Positions 1 to 8,691 of a stretch of DNA of 64,000 nt are shown piece by piece. Numbering within the stretch: the first letter of the stretch is position 1; every line of letters begins with the position of its first letter. The stretch comes from Actinoplanes sp. N902-109 (GTDB lineage: Bacteria > Actinomycetota > Actinomycetes > Mycobacteriales > Micromonosporaceae): NCBI RefSeq assembly GCF_000389965.1, contig NC_021191.1:7503501-7567500 (forward strand). The letters run 5' to 3'. The translations under genes and the position numbers were made by a program. The notes beneath the pieces are model-generated. The model was not told where the DNA came from and did not search any database. It was given only the letters and a program-made list of their open reading frames with translations.

Positions 1-1497
1 GCCGGTGGGGGCGGTGGCCTGCTTACGGGCGCCCAGCTGGATGCCGTACCACGTGGTGGGGTTGGTCTGGTCGTCGATGACGGTGTTGCCGTAGACGCGG
101 TCGCCGTCGCCCACGGTCAGCGCGATGCCGGAGGTGTCGATGCGGCCCACGCCGGTGGTGTACTCGGTGGCGCCGCCGAAGCCGGCGTCGACGACCCGGT
201 TGCCGGTCACGGTGTCGGGGGACGTCTTCACCGCCGCGGTTCCGTACACGATGATGCCGCTCTGCCGCGGTCGCTCGATGACGTTGTCCCGGATGACGTT
301 GGCGCCGCCGGCCCGGACGACGTGGTCGGTGGTGTCGGCGTCGGCGCTGGTGTCGGCCGGGTCGCCGAAGGTGCCGTACGTCCCGTCGGGGTCGGTGTAG
401 TCGGCGTAGCTCACGGCCACGCCCACGGTGTACGAGTCCAGGATCCGGTTGTTCGCGACGAGGTTGCCGCCCGGCTCGGTGATGTCCTTGTTCGGCGCCA
501 CGTGCGCGTACCCGGCGTTGGCGGACAGCACGATGTGCGCGCCTTCGAGCGTGTTGCCGGTCACCCGGGAGTTCTGGACGCCTTCGAGATAGACGTTGCC
601 GTACTCGTTGACCCCGCGGGCCGCGTCGACCGCATCCGTGGTGTGCACCGTGTTGTCGCGCAGCGTCGTGCCAGTCGTGCTGACGAAGTCGATGCTGTTG
701 CCGCGGATCGTCGCGTCGAACTGGTTGTCCGCGACGACCGTGTCCTGGTTGCGCCCACCGCCGATGTTGTCCTCGTCGCCGGACTCGGCGCCACCCCAGT
801 TGTCGAAGCGGTTGTCGAGCACCCGCACGCCGACGGTCTGCGACACCCACAGCTTGAAGTACTCGAGGTTGGTGAAGCGCACCTGCCGGATGGTCCAGCG
901 GTCACCGGCCTTGATACCGCCGCCGGTGGTGCTGCTCGCGCCGGTGGTGGCCCGGAAGTCGCAGTCGGCGCCCGGGTTGCCCGGCAGGCTCGCCGGGTCG
1001 GGCGCGCCCGCGCCGGTGCGGCAGTTGCCGTTGACGGTCAGGTCGGCGATCAGGTTCGTGCTGCCGGCCACCTTGGTGTCGGCCGGGCGGATCAGGAAGC
1101 CGGAGCTGAAGTTCTTCCAGTTGACCGTGGGGTCCATGACCAGCGTGGTGGCGGTGAGGCCGGCCCCGCGCAGGTCGAGGTTCGGCGGCACCTTGAGGCT
1201 GTTGGTCAGCCGGTAGGTGCCGGCCCGCAGCAGCACGGTGCCGGTGCCCGCGGTGGTGATCGCCTGTTGCAGGGCCGCGTAGTCGTCGGCACCGCTGGGC
1301 GCGGGCGCCAGGACGCAGGCCGGGTCGGCAGTGCAGTCGGCAGCGCTCAGCGCCGCCGGGCTTGCTGACGACGTCAGCGAGTAGGCCGGCGGCGCGGCGG
1401 CAGGCGCGGCCGAGGCAGCGACCGGTCCGGCGAACGCCGCGACGGCGGTGGGAACCGCCGCCGCGACGAGCACGCGGACGAAGAGGGGCAGGCGCAT
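1..1497 (-). CDS. Secreted right-handed beta-helix repeat protein (3' end outside window)
   Basis: The frame opens at ATG 1497 and stays open to the window edge, giving 499 codons without a stop. It begins with a signal peptide (MRLPLFVRVLVAAAVPTAVA, then an Ala-rich cleavage region). Residues about 55-75 (DDYAALQQAIT, then GTVLLRAGTYRL) are the usual opening of pectate-lyase-type beta-helix proteins. They are followed by many short turns of the N-x-V/I-x-x-N type (NRFDNW, NTVHTT, NRILDS, NVIERP, NRVVDA, NTVIDD) that mark coils of a parallel beta-helix. The family acts on polysaccharides or caps cell-surface structures; no catalytic residues can be assigned here, so substrate is unknown. It is exported and probably extracellular. 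The gene stands alone: the next gene downstream on this strand is outside the window, and a hairpin separates it from the protease gene behind it. Confidence 0.85.
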   Translation of the reverse strand, partial: MRLPLFVRVLVAAAVPTAVAAFAGPVAASAAPAAAPPAYSLTSSASPAALSAADCTADPACVLAPAPSGADDYAALQQAITTAGTGTVLLRAGTYRLTNSLKVPPNLDLRGAGLTATTLVMDPTVNWKNFSSGFLIRPADTKVAGSTNLIADLTVNGNCRTGAGAPDPASLPGNPGADCDFRATTGASSTTGGGIKAGDRWTIRQVRFTNLEYFKLWVSQTVGVRVLDNRFDNWGGAESGDEDNIGGGRNQDTVVADNQFDATIRGNSIDFVSTTGTTLRDNTVHTTDAVDAARGVNEYGNVYLEGVQNSRVTGNTLEGAHIVLSANAGYAHVAPNKDITEPGGNLVANNRILDSYTVGVAVSYADYTDPDGTYGTFGDPADTSADADTTDHVVRAGGANVIRDNVIERPRQSGIIVYGTAAVKTSPDTVTGNRVVDAGFGGATEYTTGVGRIDTSGIALTVGDGDRVYGNTVIDDQTNPTTWYGIQLGARKQATAPTG

Positions 1498-1595
1498 CTG
1501 GTCTCCGAACTCCTGAGACCGACCCGATCGGCCCGCGGTACCCGATCTGCACCTGTTGTGATCTAAAGCACTTGACCCCGAAGGAGGCATGCAGA

Positions 1596-1623
1596 AGCCC
1601 CGGTGGACGCATCCACCGGGGCT
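1596..1623 (-). terminator. Rho-independent-like terminator hairpin
   Basis: A perfect 11-bp stem (AGCCCCGGTGG / CCACCGGGGCT) with a 6-nt loop lies 14 bp past the stop of the papain-like protease gene. There is no strong U tract, as is common in high-GC actinobacteria. It would end the protease transcript before the beta-helix gene. Confidence 0.75.
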
Positions 1624-1636
1624 CCGCGGGATGAAG

Positions 1637-3784
1637 CTATGCGAACGTGAAACTGCTGGCGGCGCTCGTGCCGCCCGGACCGGTCACCGCGATGCCGGTG
1701 GACGTGCCGGCCGGCCGGGCCGGGACCGTCACCTTGAGCTGGGTGTCCGAGACCTTGGTGAAGGGCAGCGAGGTGGTGCCCAGCAGCACCTTGGCCGCGG
1801 TGCCGAGGTTCGTGCCGGTGATCGTCACCGTCGTGGCCGTCTTCGCCGAGCCGGTCGTCGTGCTCAGCGCGGTGACGGCCGGCGGCGGCGGGGCGATCCA
1901 GGTGAAGGCGGTGCCCTCCACCGACGTGCCACCGCGGGTGGTCACCTGGATGTCGGCCGGGCCGGCCGCGTGCACCGGCAGGGTCAGCCGCAGCTCGGTG
2001 TCCGAGACCTTGGTGTACGCCGTGGCCACGCCGCCGACTGTCACCCTCGTCGAGTCGGTGAAGCCCGATCCGGTCACCACGACCGGGGTCCGGACCGTGG
2101 TCGAGCCGCTGTCCGGGGTGAGGGCGGCGATCACCGGGACGGGTGGCGCGACGTACTCGAACGAGCCGCCGGTGCTCACCCCGCCGGGCGTGGTGACCTG
2201 CAGTTCCACCGTCCCCGCCGGGTGCGCCGGCAGGGTGGCCCGGAGCTGGGTCTCCGACACCTTGGTGAAGCCGACCGTCTTGCCGTCGATCGTCATCCTG
2301 GTGGCGCCGGTCAGGTCCGTACCGGTCACGGTCACCGCGGTCGTCCGGTACGTGGAACCGGTAGCGGGGCTCAGCGCCGTGATCACCGGCGCGGGCGGCA
2401 ACACGTAGGTGAGCTGGCCCGCCGGGCTGCTGGTGCCGTACGAGTTGGTCACCGTGACCGGGTAGGTGCCGACCGGGCGCGCCGGTGCGGTGAACGTCAG
2501 CGACTGCGGGGTCACCGACTTCGCGGGCGCCGCCATGGTGCCGACCTTGACACTGGTCACGCCGGTGAGCTCGGTACCGGCCAGCGTGATCGACTGCCCA
2601 CCCAGGACCGTGACCGACGCGGGGGTCAGCGAGCTGATGCCGGGAGCCGGCGGCACGTAGGTGAACTTGCTGGCCGGGCCCACGGCGCTGGTGCCGGTCG
2701 GGTTGGTGACCCGGACGTCGACGACGCCGGCGGCGTGCGGCGGGGCGACCGCGACGAGCTTGGTCACGCCCCCCGAGCTGAGCGGGGTGAACGTCGCATC
2801 GGTGTCACCGAACGTCACGCCGGTCGCGCTGCTGAGGCCGGAGCCGGTGATGGTCACCGAGGTGCCGCGCACCGCCTTGCCGACCGAGAGTGCCGCCACG
2901 GTCGGGGCCGGCGCCACCGGCTGCGCCGGGGTGGTGATGCCGCTGACCGCAAACGCGCTGGTCGCCTGTTTGGTCACGAAACCCCAGGACAGGTGGGCGT
3001 CGCCGCCGTTGCCCCAGCCGGCGCCCCACGAGTTGCGGATGTAGACGCCCTGCGCGTCGTAGCCGTACACGGCCACCATGTGACCGCCGAGGCTGGACCC
3101 GGTCGTCGTGCTGTAGAGGCTGTGCTTGCCGAGGTACATGAAGTCCCGGAACACCGGCATGCCCATGGCCACCGGGGTGCCCGAGGCCAGCGCCTGCTCG
3201 ATCCCGAGCTGCGCGCCGGTGCCCTGGCCGGCCCCGTTGAACAGCCTGCTCCAGCCGCTCACCCGGTAGTTCTTCGCGTTGGTGATCTCCGCCGCGGTCG
3301 GCGCCTGCTGCCAGTTCGCGGTGCCCTGCCAGTAGTCGTCCTGGGTGTCGATGCCCGCGGACTGGGCGTTGGCCAGCACCCAGTCGGCGACCAGACCGGC
3401 CGACGGCGCGCCACCCTTGGCCACGTTCTGCATGTACAGGAACAGCGGCGCGTACGGCGCACCGGCACCGTTGGTCCGGTTCGCCCAGTAGCCCATGATG
3501 CTGTAGCCGATGCTCCACGCGACACAGGCACCGATCTGGCCCTGGTCACTCACGACCGGGGCGTACTCGCGCAGGTCGACGCTCGCGGGCAGCACCTCCT
3601 GGGCGCGGACCCCGGCGTACGCGGCGGTGCGGCCGGAGCTGGGCAGCAGCCCGCCGACCGCGTGCGGGAGGGACTTGGGGGCAGCCTGAGCCGGGGTGAC
3701 CGCCACGGTGGCGGGCAGAGCGGTCAGGACGGCGGCGGCGAGCAGCAGCCTGCGCCGGGTCAGCGCGCGTTCGAACAGGCGCAT
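1637..3784 (-). CDS. Secreted papain-like (C1) cysteine protease with five IPT/TIG repeats
   Basis: A 715-residue exported protein. ATG 3784 is chosen because GAGGAAGGA sits 7 nt upstream; an in-frame ATG at 3805 would overlap that site. Residues 1-35 form a signal peptide (twin Arg, long Ala/Leu core, AQAAP). Residues about 65-290 form a C1A-type protease domain: QGQIGACVAWS carries the oxyanion Gln and catalytic Cys, GGHMVAVYGYD the His, and IRNSWGAGWG the Asn. From about residue 300 to the end are five immunoglobulin-like IPT/TIG domains of about 85 residues, each opening with a P-x-I/V-x-x-L-x-P motif. Known IPT repeats serve as stalks or carbohydrate/protein-binding modules, so I infer a protease held at or beyond the cell surface. 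Substrate unknown. Monocistronic, ended by the hairpin at 1596-1623. Confidence 0.9.
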   Translation of the reverse strand: MRLFERALTRRRLLLAAAVLTALPATVAVTPAQAAPKSLPHAVGGLLPSSGRTAAYAGVRAQEVLPASVDLREYAPVVSDQGQIGACVAWSIGYSIMGYWANRTNGAGAPYAPLFLYMQNVAKGGAPSAGLVADWVLANAQSAGIDTQDDYWQGTANWQQAPTAAEITNAKNYRVSGWSRLFNGAGQGTGAQLGIEQALASGTPVAMGMPVFRDFMYLGKHSLYSTTTGSSLGGHMVAVYGYDAQGVYIRNSWGAGWGNGGDAHLSWGFVTKQATSAFAVSGITTPAQPVAPAPTVAALSVGKAVRGTSVTITGSGLSSATGVTFGDTDATFTPLSSGGVTKLVAVAPPHAAGVVDVRVTNPTGTSAVGPASKFTYVPPAPGISSLTPASVTVLGGQSITLAGTELTGVTSVKVGTMAAPAKSVTPQSLTFTAPARPVGTYPVTVTNSYGTSSPAGQLTYVLPPAPVITALSPATGSTYRTTAVTVTGTDLTGATRMTIDGKTVGFTKVSETQLRATLPAHPAGTVELQVTTPGGVSTGGSFEYVAPPVPVIAALTPDSGSTTVRTPVVVTGSGFTDSTRVTVGGVATAYTKVSDTELRLTLPVHAAGPADIQVTTRGGTSVEGTAFTWIAPPPPAVTALSTTTGSAKTATTVTITGTNLGTAAKVLLGTTSLPFTKVSDTQLKVTVPARPAGTSTGIAVTGPGGTSAASSFTFA

Positions 3785-3872
3785 CCGTCGGTCCTTCCTC
3801 AACATGAGATCAAGGCCCGCACCATCGGCACGGGTGCAGCCGGGTTGAGGAGAACCCACTAGCGTTGCCCCG

Positions 3873-5054
3873 GTGTGGAAGAACTGGCGCTTCGCCGTGG
3901 CGGTGGCGGTAACCCTCCCGGTCGTCGCCTGCTCGTCGACCCCCCGCGCCGCGGCCCCGCAGCCCGGCGCGTTCACGCCCACCCCGATCGTGGTGCCGAG
4001 CCCGTCGGTCTCGCCCTCGGCGGCCGACTGCGTCACCCGGACGGTGCAGGGCATGTCGCGGGCCGAGCGCGCCGGGCAGCTGCTGATGGTGGGCACGCCG
4101 GTGGACAAACCGCGACCTCTGGCCCGTACCGTCAGCGACCTGCATCTGGGTGGGGTCTTCCTGGCCGGGCGCAGCACCCGCCCGGCAACCGACCTGCGCG
4201 CCGACATCGCCGTGCTGACCAAGGCCGGTGCGGTGCCCCCGCTGGTCGCGCTCGACCAGGAGGGCGGCAGCGTCCAGACGTTGAAGGGCAAGGACTTCCC
4301 GCTGCTGCCCTCGGCCCAGCGGCTCGGCGCCGGCTCCTCCGGCAAACTCCGCGACACGGTCCGGGACAGCGCGCGCGGCCTGCACGACATCGGCATCACG
4401 CTGAACCTGGCCCCGGTGGCCGACACCGTGCCCGCCGACATCGGCCTGGCCAACCCGCCCATCGGGGCCTTCCGCCGGCAGTACGGCTCGGACCCGGCGC
4501 AGGTGTCCACCGCGCTCACCACGGTCGTACCGGCGTACCAGGACGCCGGGGTGCTCACCGTGCTCAAGCACTTCCCCGGGCTGGGCCGGGTGCGCGCCAA
4601 CACCGACGTCGCCCGGGACGTGACCGACGCCCGGACCAGCGCCACCGACCCGTACCTCGAACCGTTTGCCGCGGGCATCAAGGCGGGCTCGGCGGCCGTG
4701 ATGATCTCCTCGGCGCGCTACCCACGGCTGGACCGCGACACCATCGCGGCGTACTCCCGGCCGGTCATCACCGGGCTGCTCCGCGACAAGCTGGGCTTCA
4801 CCGGCATGGTGGTCTCCGACGACCTCGGCGCGGCGGACGCGGCGAGCATCGTCCCGGTGGGCGAGCGCGCGGTCAAATTCGTGGCGGCCGGCGGCGACCT
4901 GGCGCTGACCATCCGCCCCCAGGACGCCGGGCCGATGGCCGAGGCCCTGATCGACCAGGCCGGCAAGTCGGCGGACTTCGACGCCCGGGTCACCGACGCG
5001 GCCCGGCACGTGCTCGCCGCCAAGAGCCGGGCCGGCCTGCTCACCTGCCGCTGA
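3873..5054 (+). CDS. GH3-family lipoprotein (beta-N-acetylhexosaminidase-like)
   Basis: A 393-residue protein starting at GTG 3873 with a lipoprotein signal (TLPVVAC, lipobox Cys about residue 20), so it is anchored outside the membrane. The GH3 barrel shows ALDQEGGSVQ, KHFPGLGR and VVSDDLGAADA, the last carrying the nucleophile Asp. NagZ/LpqI enzymes of this family release N-acetylglucosamine or muropeptide sugars from cell wall. In those enzymes the loop after KHFPGHG has a D-S-H general acid dyad; here that loop reads RVRANTD and lacks the His. This variant may be weakly active, use another acid, or only bind sugar. It is divergent from the protease gene and alone on its strand; a short gap separates it from the cyclase gene. 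Confidence 0.85.
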   Translation: MWKNWRFAVAVAVTLPVVACSSTPRAAAPQPGAFTPTPIVVPSPSVSPSAADCVTRTVQGMSRAERAGQLLMVGTPVDKPRPLARTVSDLHLGGVFLAGRSTRPATDLRADIAVLTKAGAVPPLVALDQEGGSVQTLKGKDFPLLPSAQRLGAGSSGKLRDTVRDSARGLHDIGITLNLAPVADTVPADIGLANPPIGAFRRQYGSDPAQVSTALTTVVPAYQDAGVLTVLKHFPGLGRVRANTDVARDVTDARTSATDPYLEPFAAGIKAGSAAVMISSARYPRLDRDTIAAYSRPVITGLLRDKLGFTGMVVSDDLGAADAASIVPVGERAVKFVAAGGDLALTIRPQDAGPMAEALIDQAGKSADFDARVTDAARHVLAAKSRAGLLTCR

Positions 5055-5138
5055 CCAGCACGGCGCCGCCGACCGGACGGATCAGAATGGTTGCGGTTTT
5101 CTCTCAAGCCGGGGCCGCGTCCGGCGATGAGGCGCGGC

Positions 5139-6785
5139 ATGAGCGGCACGAGCCTCGCGGAGACGCCGCAGTCCCCGATCCGGGCGGCTGCTGTGCAGGT
5201 GGGTGCGCTGCTCGAGCAGGCCGAGGAGGCCCGGCTGCGCGGTGACTACCGGGCCGGGACGGAGCTGGCGCGGCAGGCGGCTGCGCTGGCCGCGTCGGCC
5301 GGCGATCCGCGGGCTCAGGCCGAGGCGCTGCGGTCGCTGGGCAACCAGCTGATCCGGCTCGGCGATCAGGAGGCGGCTGTCACCGCATGCCGGGAGGCTG
5401 TCGCGGTGCTGGAGACGGCGGGCGACATCGCGGCGATCTGCGAGGTGCTCACCGTGCAGGCGATGCCGTTGAACGGGCTGGGCATGCACGAGGAGGCCCT
5501 GGAGGCGCTGGGCCGGGCCCACGACCTCGCCCAGCAGCTCGGCGATCGCGACCTGCTGTACTGGGTGCACAACCGGATCGGGGTCGTGCACGGCAGCATG
5601 GGCAACCGGAACCGCAGCACGGAATACCTGATGAAGGCCCTGACGATGGCCGAGGGCATGGATGACGAGGCGCGGTTCTGCATCCTCAACAACCTCGGCG
5701 ACAACGCGGTCTACCAGGTGCCGCAGCTGCGGGCCGCGGGCGCCGAGGAGGCCGCGGGGGCGGCGCTGCGCGAGGCCCTGGGCTACGTCGACGAGGCGCT
5801 GCGGCTGGCCCGCGCCGCGAAGCACCCGTTCCGCGAGTCGATCTGCCTGGACAACTACGGCATGCTGCGGGCGCTCGACGACGATTTCGACACCGCCGAC
5901 CGGATGATCGAGGACTCCCGGGCCATCGCGGCGATCCACGGTTACCGCTCGCTGGAGTCCGGGGCGTTGCAGCACCAGGCGCAGGTGCGGCTGATGCGCG
6001 GTGAGTGCGCCAAGGCCATCGAGGGGCTGCTGGCGGCGCTGGACCGGGCCGTCGAGGCCGGTGAGACGCCGATGGCCATGGAGATCCACCACGAGCTGTC
6101 GCAGGCGTACGAGATGGTCGGCGACTTCGCGGCGGCGCTGCGCCACTACAAGACGTACCACGAGCTGGAACGCACCGCGCACAACGACGTGGCCGCGGCC
6201 CGGGCCCGGATGGCGGTGCACCAGTTCGAGCTGGACAACGCCCGGCTGGAGGCCGAGCTGGCCCGGGTGCGCAGTGCCGAGCTGGAAGCGGCGACGCTGA
6301 GCTGGCAGCGCCAGGCCAGCGAGGACCCGCTGACCGGGCTGCCCAACCGCCGGCACGCCGAGCAGCGGCTGCCGGAGATGCTCGGCACCGGTGGTCCGCT
6401 GTGCGTGGCGATCGGCGACGTGGACCTGTTCAAGGGGGTCAACGACCGGTTCGGGCACTTCGTCGGCGATGAGGTGCTGCGGCAGATCGCGGCGGTGCTG
6501 CGCGACAACGTCCGGGACAACGACCTGGTGGCCCGGCTCGGCGGCGAGGAGTTCATCGTCGGGCTGGACGGGGTGGATGCCGCGGATGCCCGGGCGCGGT
6601 GCGAGGTGCTGCGCGCGCAGGTGGCCGCGTACCCGTGGGAGAGCTTGCAACCGGGCCTCCGGGTGACCATCAGTTTCGGTCTTGCCGTGGTGCCCGGCGA
6701 GGGTGACCTGGCCGCCGGCCTGGTGCTGGCCGACCAGCGGCTCTACGAGGCGAAGCGGGCCGGGCGCAATCGCGTCCAGGGGTGA
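5139..6785 (+). CDS. Cytoplasmic TPR-GGDEF diguanylate cyclase
   Basis: A 548-residue soluble protein. I choose ATG 5139 because GAGG lies 6 nt upstream; ATG 5127 and TTG 5091 are in frame. Residues about 15-350 are tetratricopeptide-like helical repeats (for example the ALRSLGNQLIRLGD and WVHNRIGVVHGSMG helices), a protein-binding scaffold. A short coiled coil (ARLEAELARVRSAELEAA) leads to the cyclase domain, which opens with DPLTGLPNRR and has GGEEF at about residue 466. The inhibitory RxxD site is present (RDND, five residues before GGEEF), so product inhibition by c-di-GMP is expected. No membrane segment. This gene makes c-di-GMP in response to a protein partner sensed by the TPRs; the partner cannot be read from the neighbours. 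Confidence 0.9.
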   Translation: MSGTSLAETPQSPIRAAAVQVGALLEQAEEARLRGDYRAGTELARQAAALAASAGDPRAQAEALRSLGNQLIRLGDQEAAVTACREAVAVLETAGDIAAICEVLTVQAMPLNGLGMHEEALEALGRAHDLAQQLGDRDLLYWVHNRIGVVHGSMGNRNRSTEYLMKALTMAEGMDDEARFCILNNLGDNAVYQVPQLRAAGAEEAAGAALREALGYVDEALRLARAAKHPFRESICLDNYGMLRALDDDFDTADRMIEDSRAIAAIHGYRSLESGALQHQAQVRLMRGECAKAIEGLLAALDRAVEAGETPMAMEIHHELSQAYEMVGDFAAALRHYKTYHELERTAHNDVAAARARMAVHQFELDNARLEAELARVRSAELEAATLSWQRQASEDPLTGLPNRRHAEQRLPEMLGTGGPLCVAIGDVDLFKGVNDRFGHFVGDEVLRQIAAVLRDNVRDNDLVARLGGEEFIVGLDGVDAADARARCEVLRAQVAAYPWESLQPGLRVTISFGLAVVPGEGDLAAGLVLADQRLYEAKRAGRNRVQG

Positions 6786-6882
6786 TCGACACCACAGCCC
6801 AAGGTCAGCTAGGCGACATCCCGCATCAGGGACCCCGGTTCGTGAATCTGCTTTCCGAACACGGCCGAGGGGGACGTGTTCG

Positions 6883-6911
6883 CCGCCCGCCCGGGGCACC
6901 CGGGCGGGCGG
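6883..6911 (+). terminator. Very stable hairpin between cyclase and peroxidase genes
   Basis: A perfect 13-bp, all-GC stem (CCGCCCGCCCGGG / CCCGGGCGGGCGG) with a 3-nt GCA loop. It lies about 100 bp past the cyclase stop and 27 bp before the peroxidase GTG, just ahead of its GGGAAGG ribosome site. It could terminate cyclase transcripts or act as a leader structure of the peroxidase mRNA. Confidence 0.6.
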
Positions 6912-6938
6912 TGTCCCGCGACGGGGAAGGTACGCACA

Positions 6939-8603
6939 GTGAAGCGTCACCAGCGCGAGAACTACTATGTGGTCGGTGAGGGGATCCTGACCACGGACGG
7001 TAAGAACGCGGTCTGTGAGCGCCCGTCCACCGAGGCGGCGCTCCGCAAGTTCCGGTTCTCCCGGATCGGGCCCCAGGGGGAGCCGCTCGATCCCGGACTG
7101 CTGGAGAAGGTGGCGACGGCCATGACCGCCGCGCCGACGGGCACGCCGCCGGTCCAGCCGGTCGCCGACCCGCCGGTGCCGGCCGCGTTCACCTATCTGG
7201 GCCAGTTCGTCGACCACGACCTGACCCTGGACAACACGGCGGCGGCGCTGGGCGACCACGTCACCGTCACCGAGCTGCTGCAGGGCCGCTCCCCCGCGCT
7301 CGACCTGGATTCCCTGTACGGGCGGGGGCCGGACGACCGCGACGACGACCGCTTCTACGCGCCGGACAAGGTGAAGCTGCGGGTCGGGCAGACCGCCGCG
7401 ATCCCGATCGACCCGGCCACCAACGTCAACCTGAACGGCTTCGACCTGCCCCGGGTGACCCAGGGCTCGACCAAGGCCGAACGCCAGCGTGCCCTGGTGC
7501 CGGACGCGCGCAACGACGAGAACCTGATCGTCGCGCAGACCCACCTGGCGTTCATCCGCTTCCACAACGCGGTGGCCGACCGGCTCGCCGACCAGGGTGT
7601 GCCCAGCCGGCTGCTGTTCCGCCGGGCCAAGGAGCTGGTCGTGCGGCACTACCAGTGGCTGCTCAAGACCGACTTCCTGCCGCGGGTGGTCGACCCGGCG
7701 ATCGTCGAGGACGTGTTCACCAACGGCCGCACGTTCTTCGAGACGCCGGCCACCGGCCCCAACGGCGGGCCGGTCCACCGGATCAAGGCGGGCGACCGGC
7801 CGACCATGCCGATCGAGTTCTCGGTGGCGGCCTACCGCCTGGGCCACAGCATGGTCCGGGCCGGTTACGACTGGAACAAGCTGTTCGCCCGGGGCGCCGG
7901 CACCCTGCCGCTGCTGTTCACGTTCAGCGGCACCAGCGGCAACTTCAACCCGGCCGCCCCCGACCCGAGCGACCCCGAGACCGGGCTGTTCGAGCGGCTG
8001 CCGACCAACTGGGCGGTGGACTGGCGGCGGATGGCCGACTTCGGCGAGGCCGGGCGCACCGACCTGGCCGGCCCCAACGGGGTGAACAATGCCCAGCGCA
8101 TCGACACGCTGCTGGTCAACCCCCTGTCGCTGCTGCCCAAGGGCACGTTCGGCGGGGTCGGCACCACACCCCCGGACATCCAGCGCAACCTGGCCTTCCG
8201 CAACCTGACCCGGGCCGGCATGGTCAACCTGGCCAGCGGCCAGCAGATGGCGGACTTCATGGGTCTCGCCCCGCTGACCCGCGACCAGATCCTGACCGGC
8301 AACGGCGGCGCGGCCCTCGACCCGCTCACCGACGAGGAGAAGGACACCTTCGCCGCCCGTACGCCGCTGTGGTTCTACATCCTGCGCGAGGCGGAGCTCA
8401 ACGGCGGCCGGCTCACCGGGGTCGGCGGCCGCATCGTCGCCGAGGTCTTCCACCGGGCCATGGAGGGCAGCCGCATCTCCATCGTGGCCGATCCGGCGTG
8501 GCGGCCCACGCTGGGCCCGGACGACCACACGTTCCGGCTGGTCGACCTGCTGCTGCTGGCCTTCGACGGGCGCAAGGAACTGCTCGCCCCGCTGGGCGAC
8601 TGA
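6939..8603 (+). CDS. Animal-type haem peroxidase family protein
   Basis: A 554-residue protein. GTG 6939 is chosen because GGGAAGG lies 8 nt upstream. It matches the bacterial members of the animal haem peroxidase (peroxinectin-like) family: TYLGQFVDHDLT carries the distal His, ARNDENLIVAQTHLAFIRFHN is the conserved helix region, and EFSVAAYRLGHSMVR carries the proximal haem-ligand His. SLYGRGPDDRDD resembles the calcium-binding loop. No signal peptide is visible, so it may be cytoplasmic or leave by a non-classical route. The reaction would be peroxide-driven oxidation of halides or organic substrates; the natural substrate is unknown. A strong hairpin precedes the gene. Confidence 0.88.
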   Translation: MKRHQRENYYVVGEGILTTDGKNAVCERPSTEAALRKFRFSRIGPQGEPLDPGLLEKVATAMTAAPTGTPPVQPVADPPVPAAFTYLGQFVDHDLTLDNTAAALGDHVTVTELLQGRSPALDLDSLYGRGPDDRDDDRFYAPDKVKLRVGQTAAIPIDPATNVNLNGFDLPRVTQGSTKAERQRALVPDARNDENLIVAQTHLAFIRFHNAVADRLADQGVPSRLLFRRAKELVVRHYQWLLKTDFLPRVVDPAIVEDVFTNGRTFFETPATGPNGGPVHRIKAGDRPTMPIEFSVAAYRLGHSMVRAGYDWNKLFARGAGTLPLLFTFSGTSGNFNPAAPDPSDPETGLFERLPTNWAVDWRRMADFGEAGRTDLAGPNGVNNAQRIDTLLVNPLSLLPKGTFGGVGTTPPDIQRNLAFRNLTRAGMVNLASGQQMADFMGLAPLTRDQILTGNGGAALDPLTDEEKDTFAARTPLWFYILREAELNGGRLTGVGGRIVAEVFHRAMEGSRISIVADPAWRPTLGPDDHTFRLVDLLLLAFDGRKELLAPLGD

Positions 8604-8691
8604 CGATCTTTCCGGGCAACTCCGAGTGGCGGCGGCGGCACGCTCTGGTGCTTACGTACGGTCACCGCACGGCGTCTGCCATCATGGCCGG

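Noticed and set aside
23..850. Long Arg-rich frame antisense-shifted within the beta-helix gene
   Set aside because: Composition (Arg/Gly/His without hydrophobic core) is that of an off-frame reading of the real gene, which is open across the whole interval.
3842..3857. GGGTT-N6-AACCC inverted repeat before the GH3 gene
   Set aside because: Five-base arms are too short to support an operator claim in GC-rich DNA.
5082..8528. A 1148-codon minus-strand frame across the cyclase and peroxidase genes
   Set aside because: It lies opposite two clear plus-strand genes and has low-complexity Arg/Gly/His/Gln text; long antisense frames are common in GC-rich DNA.
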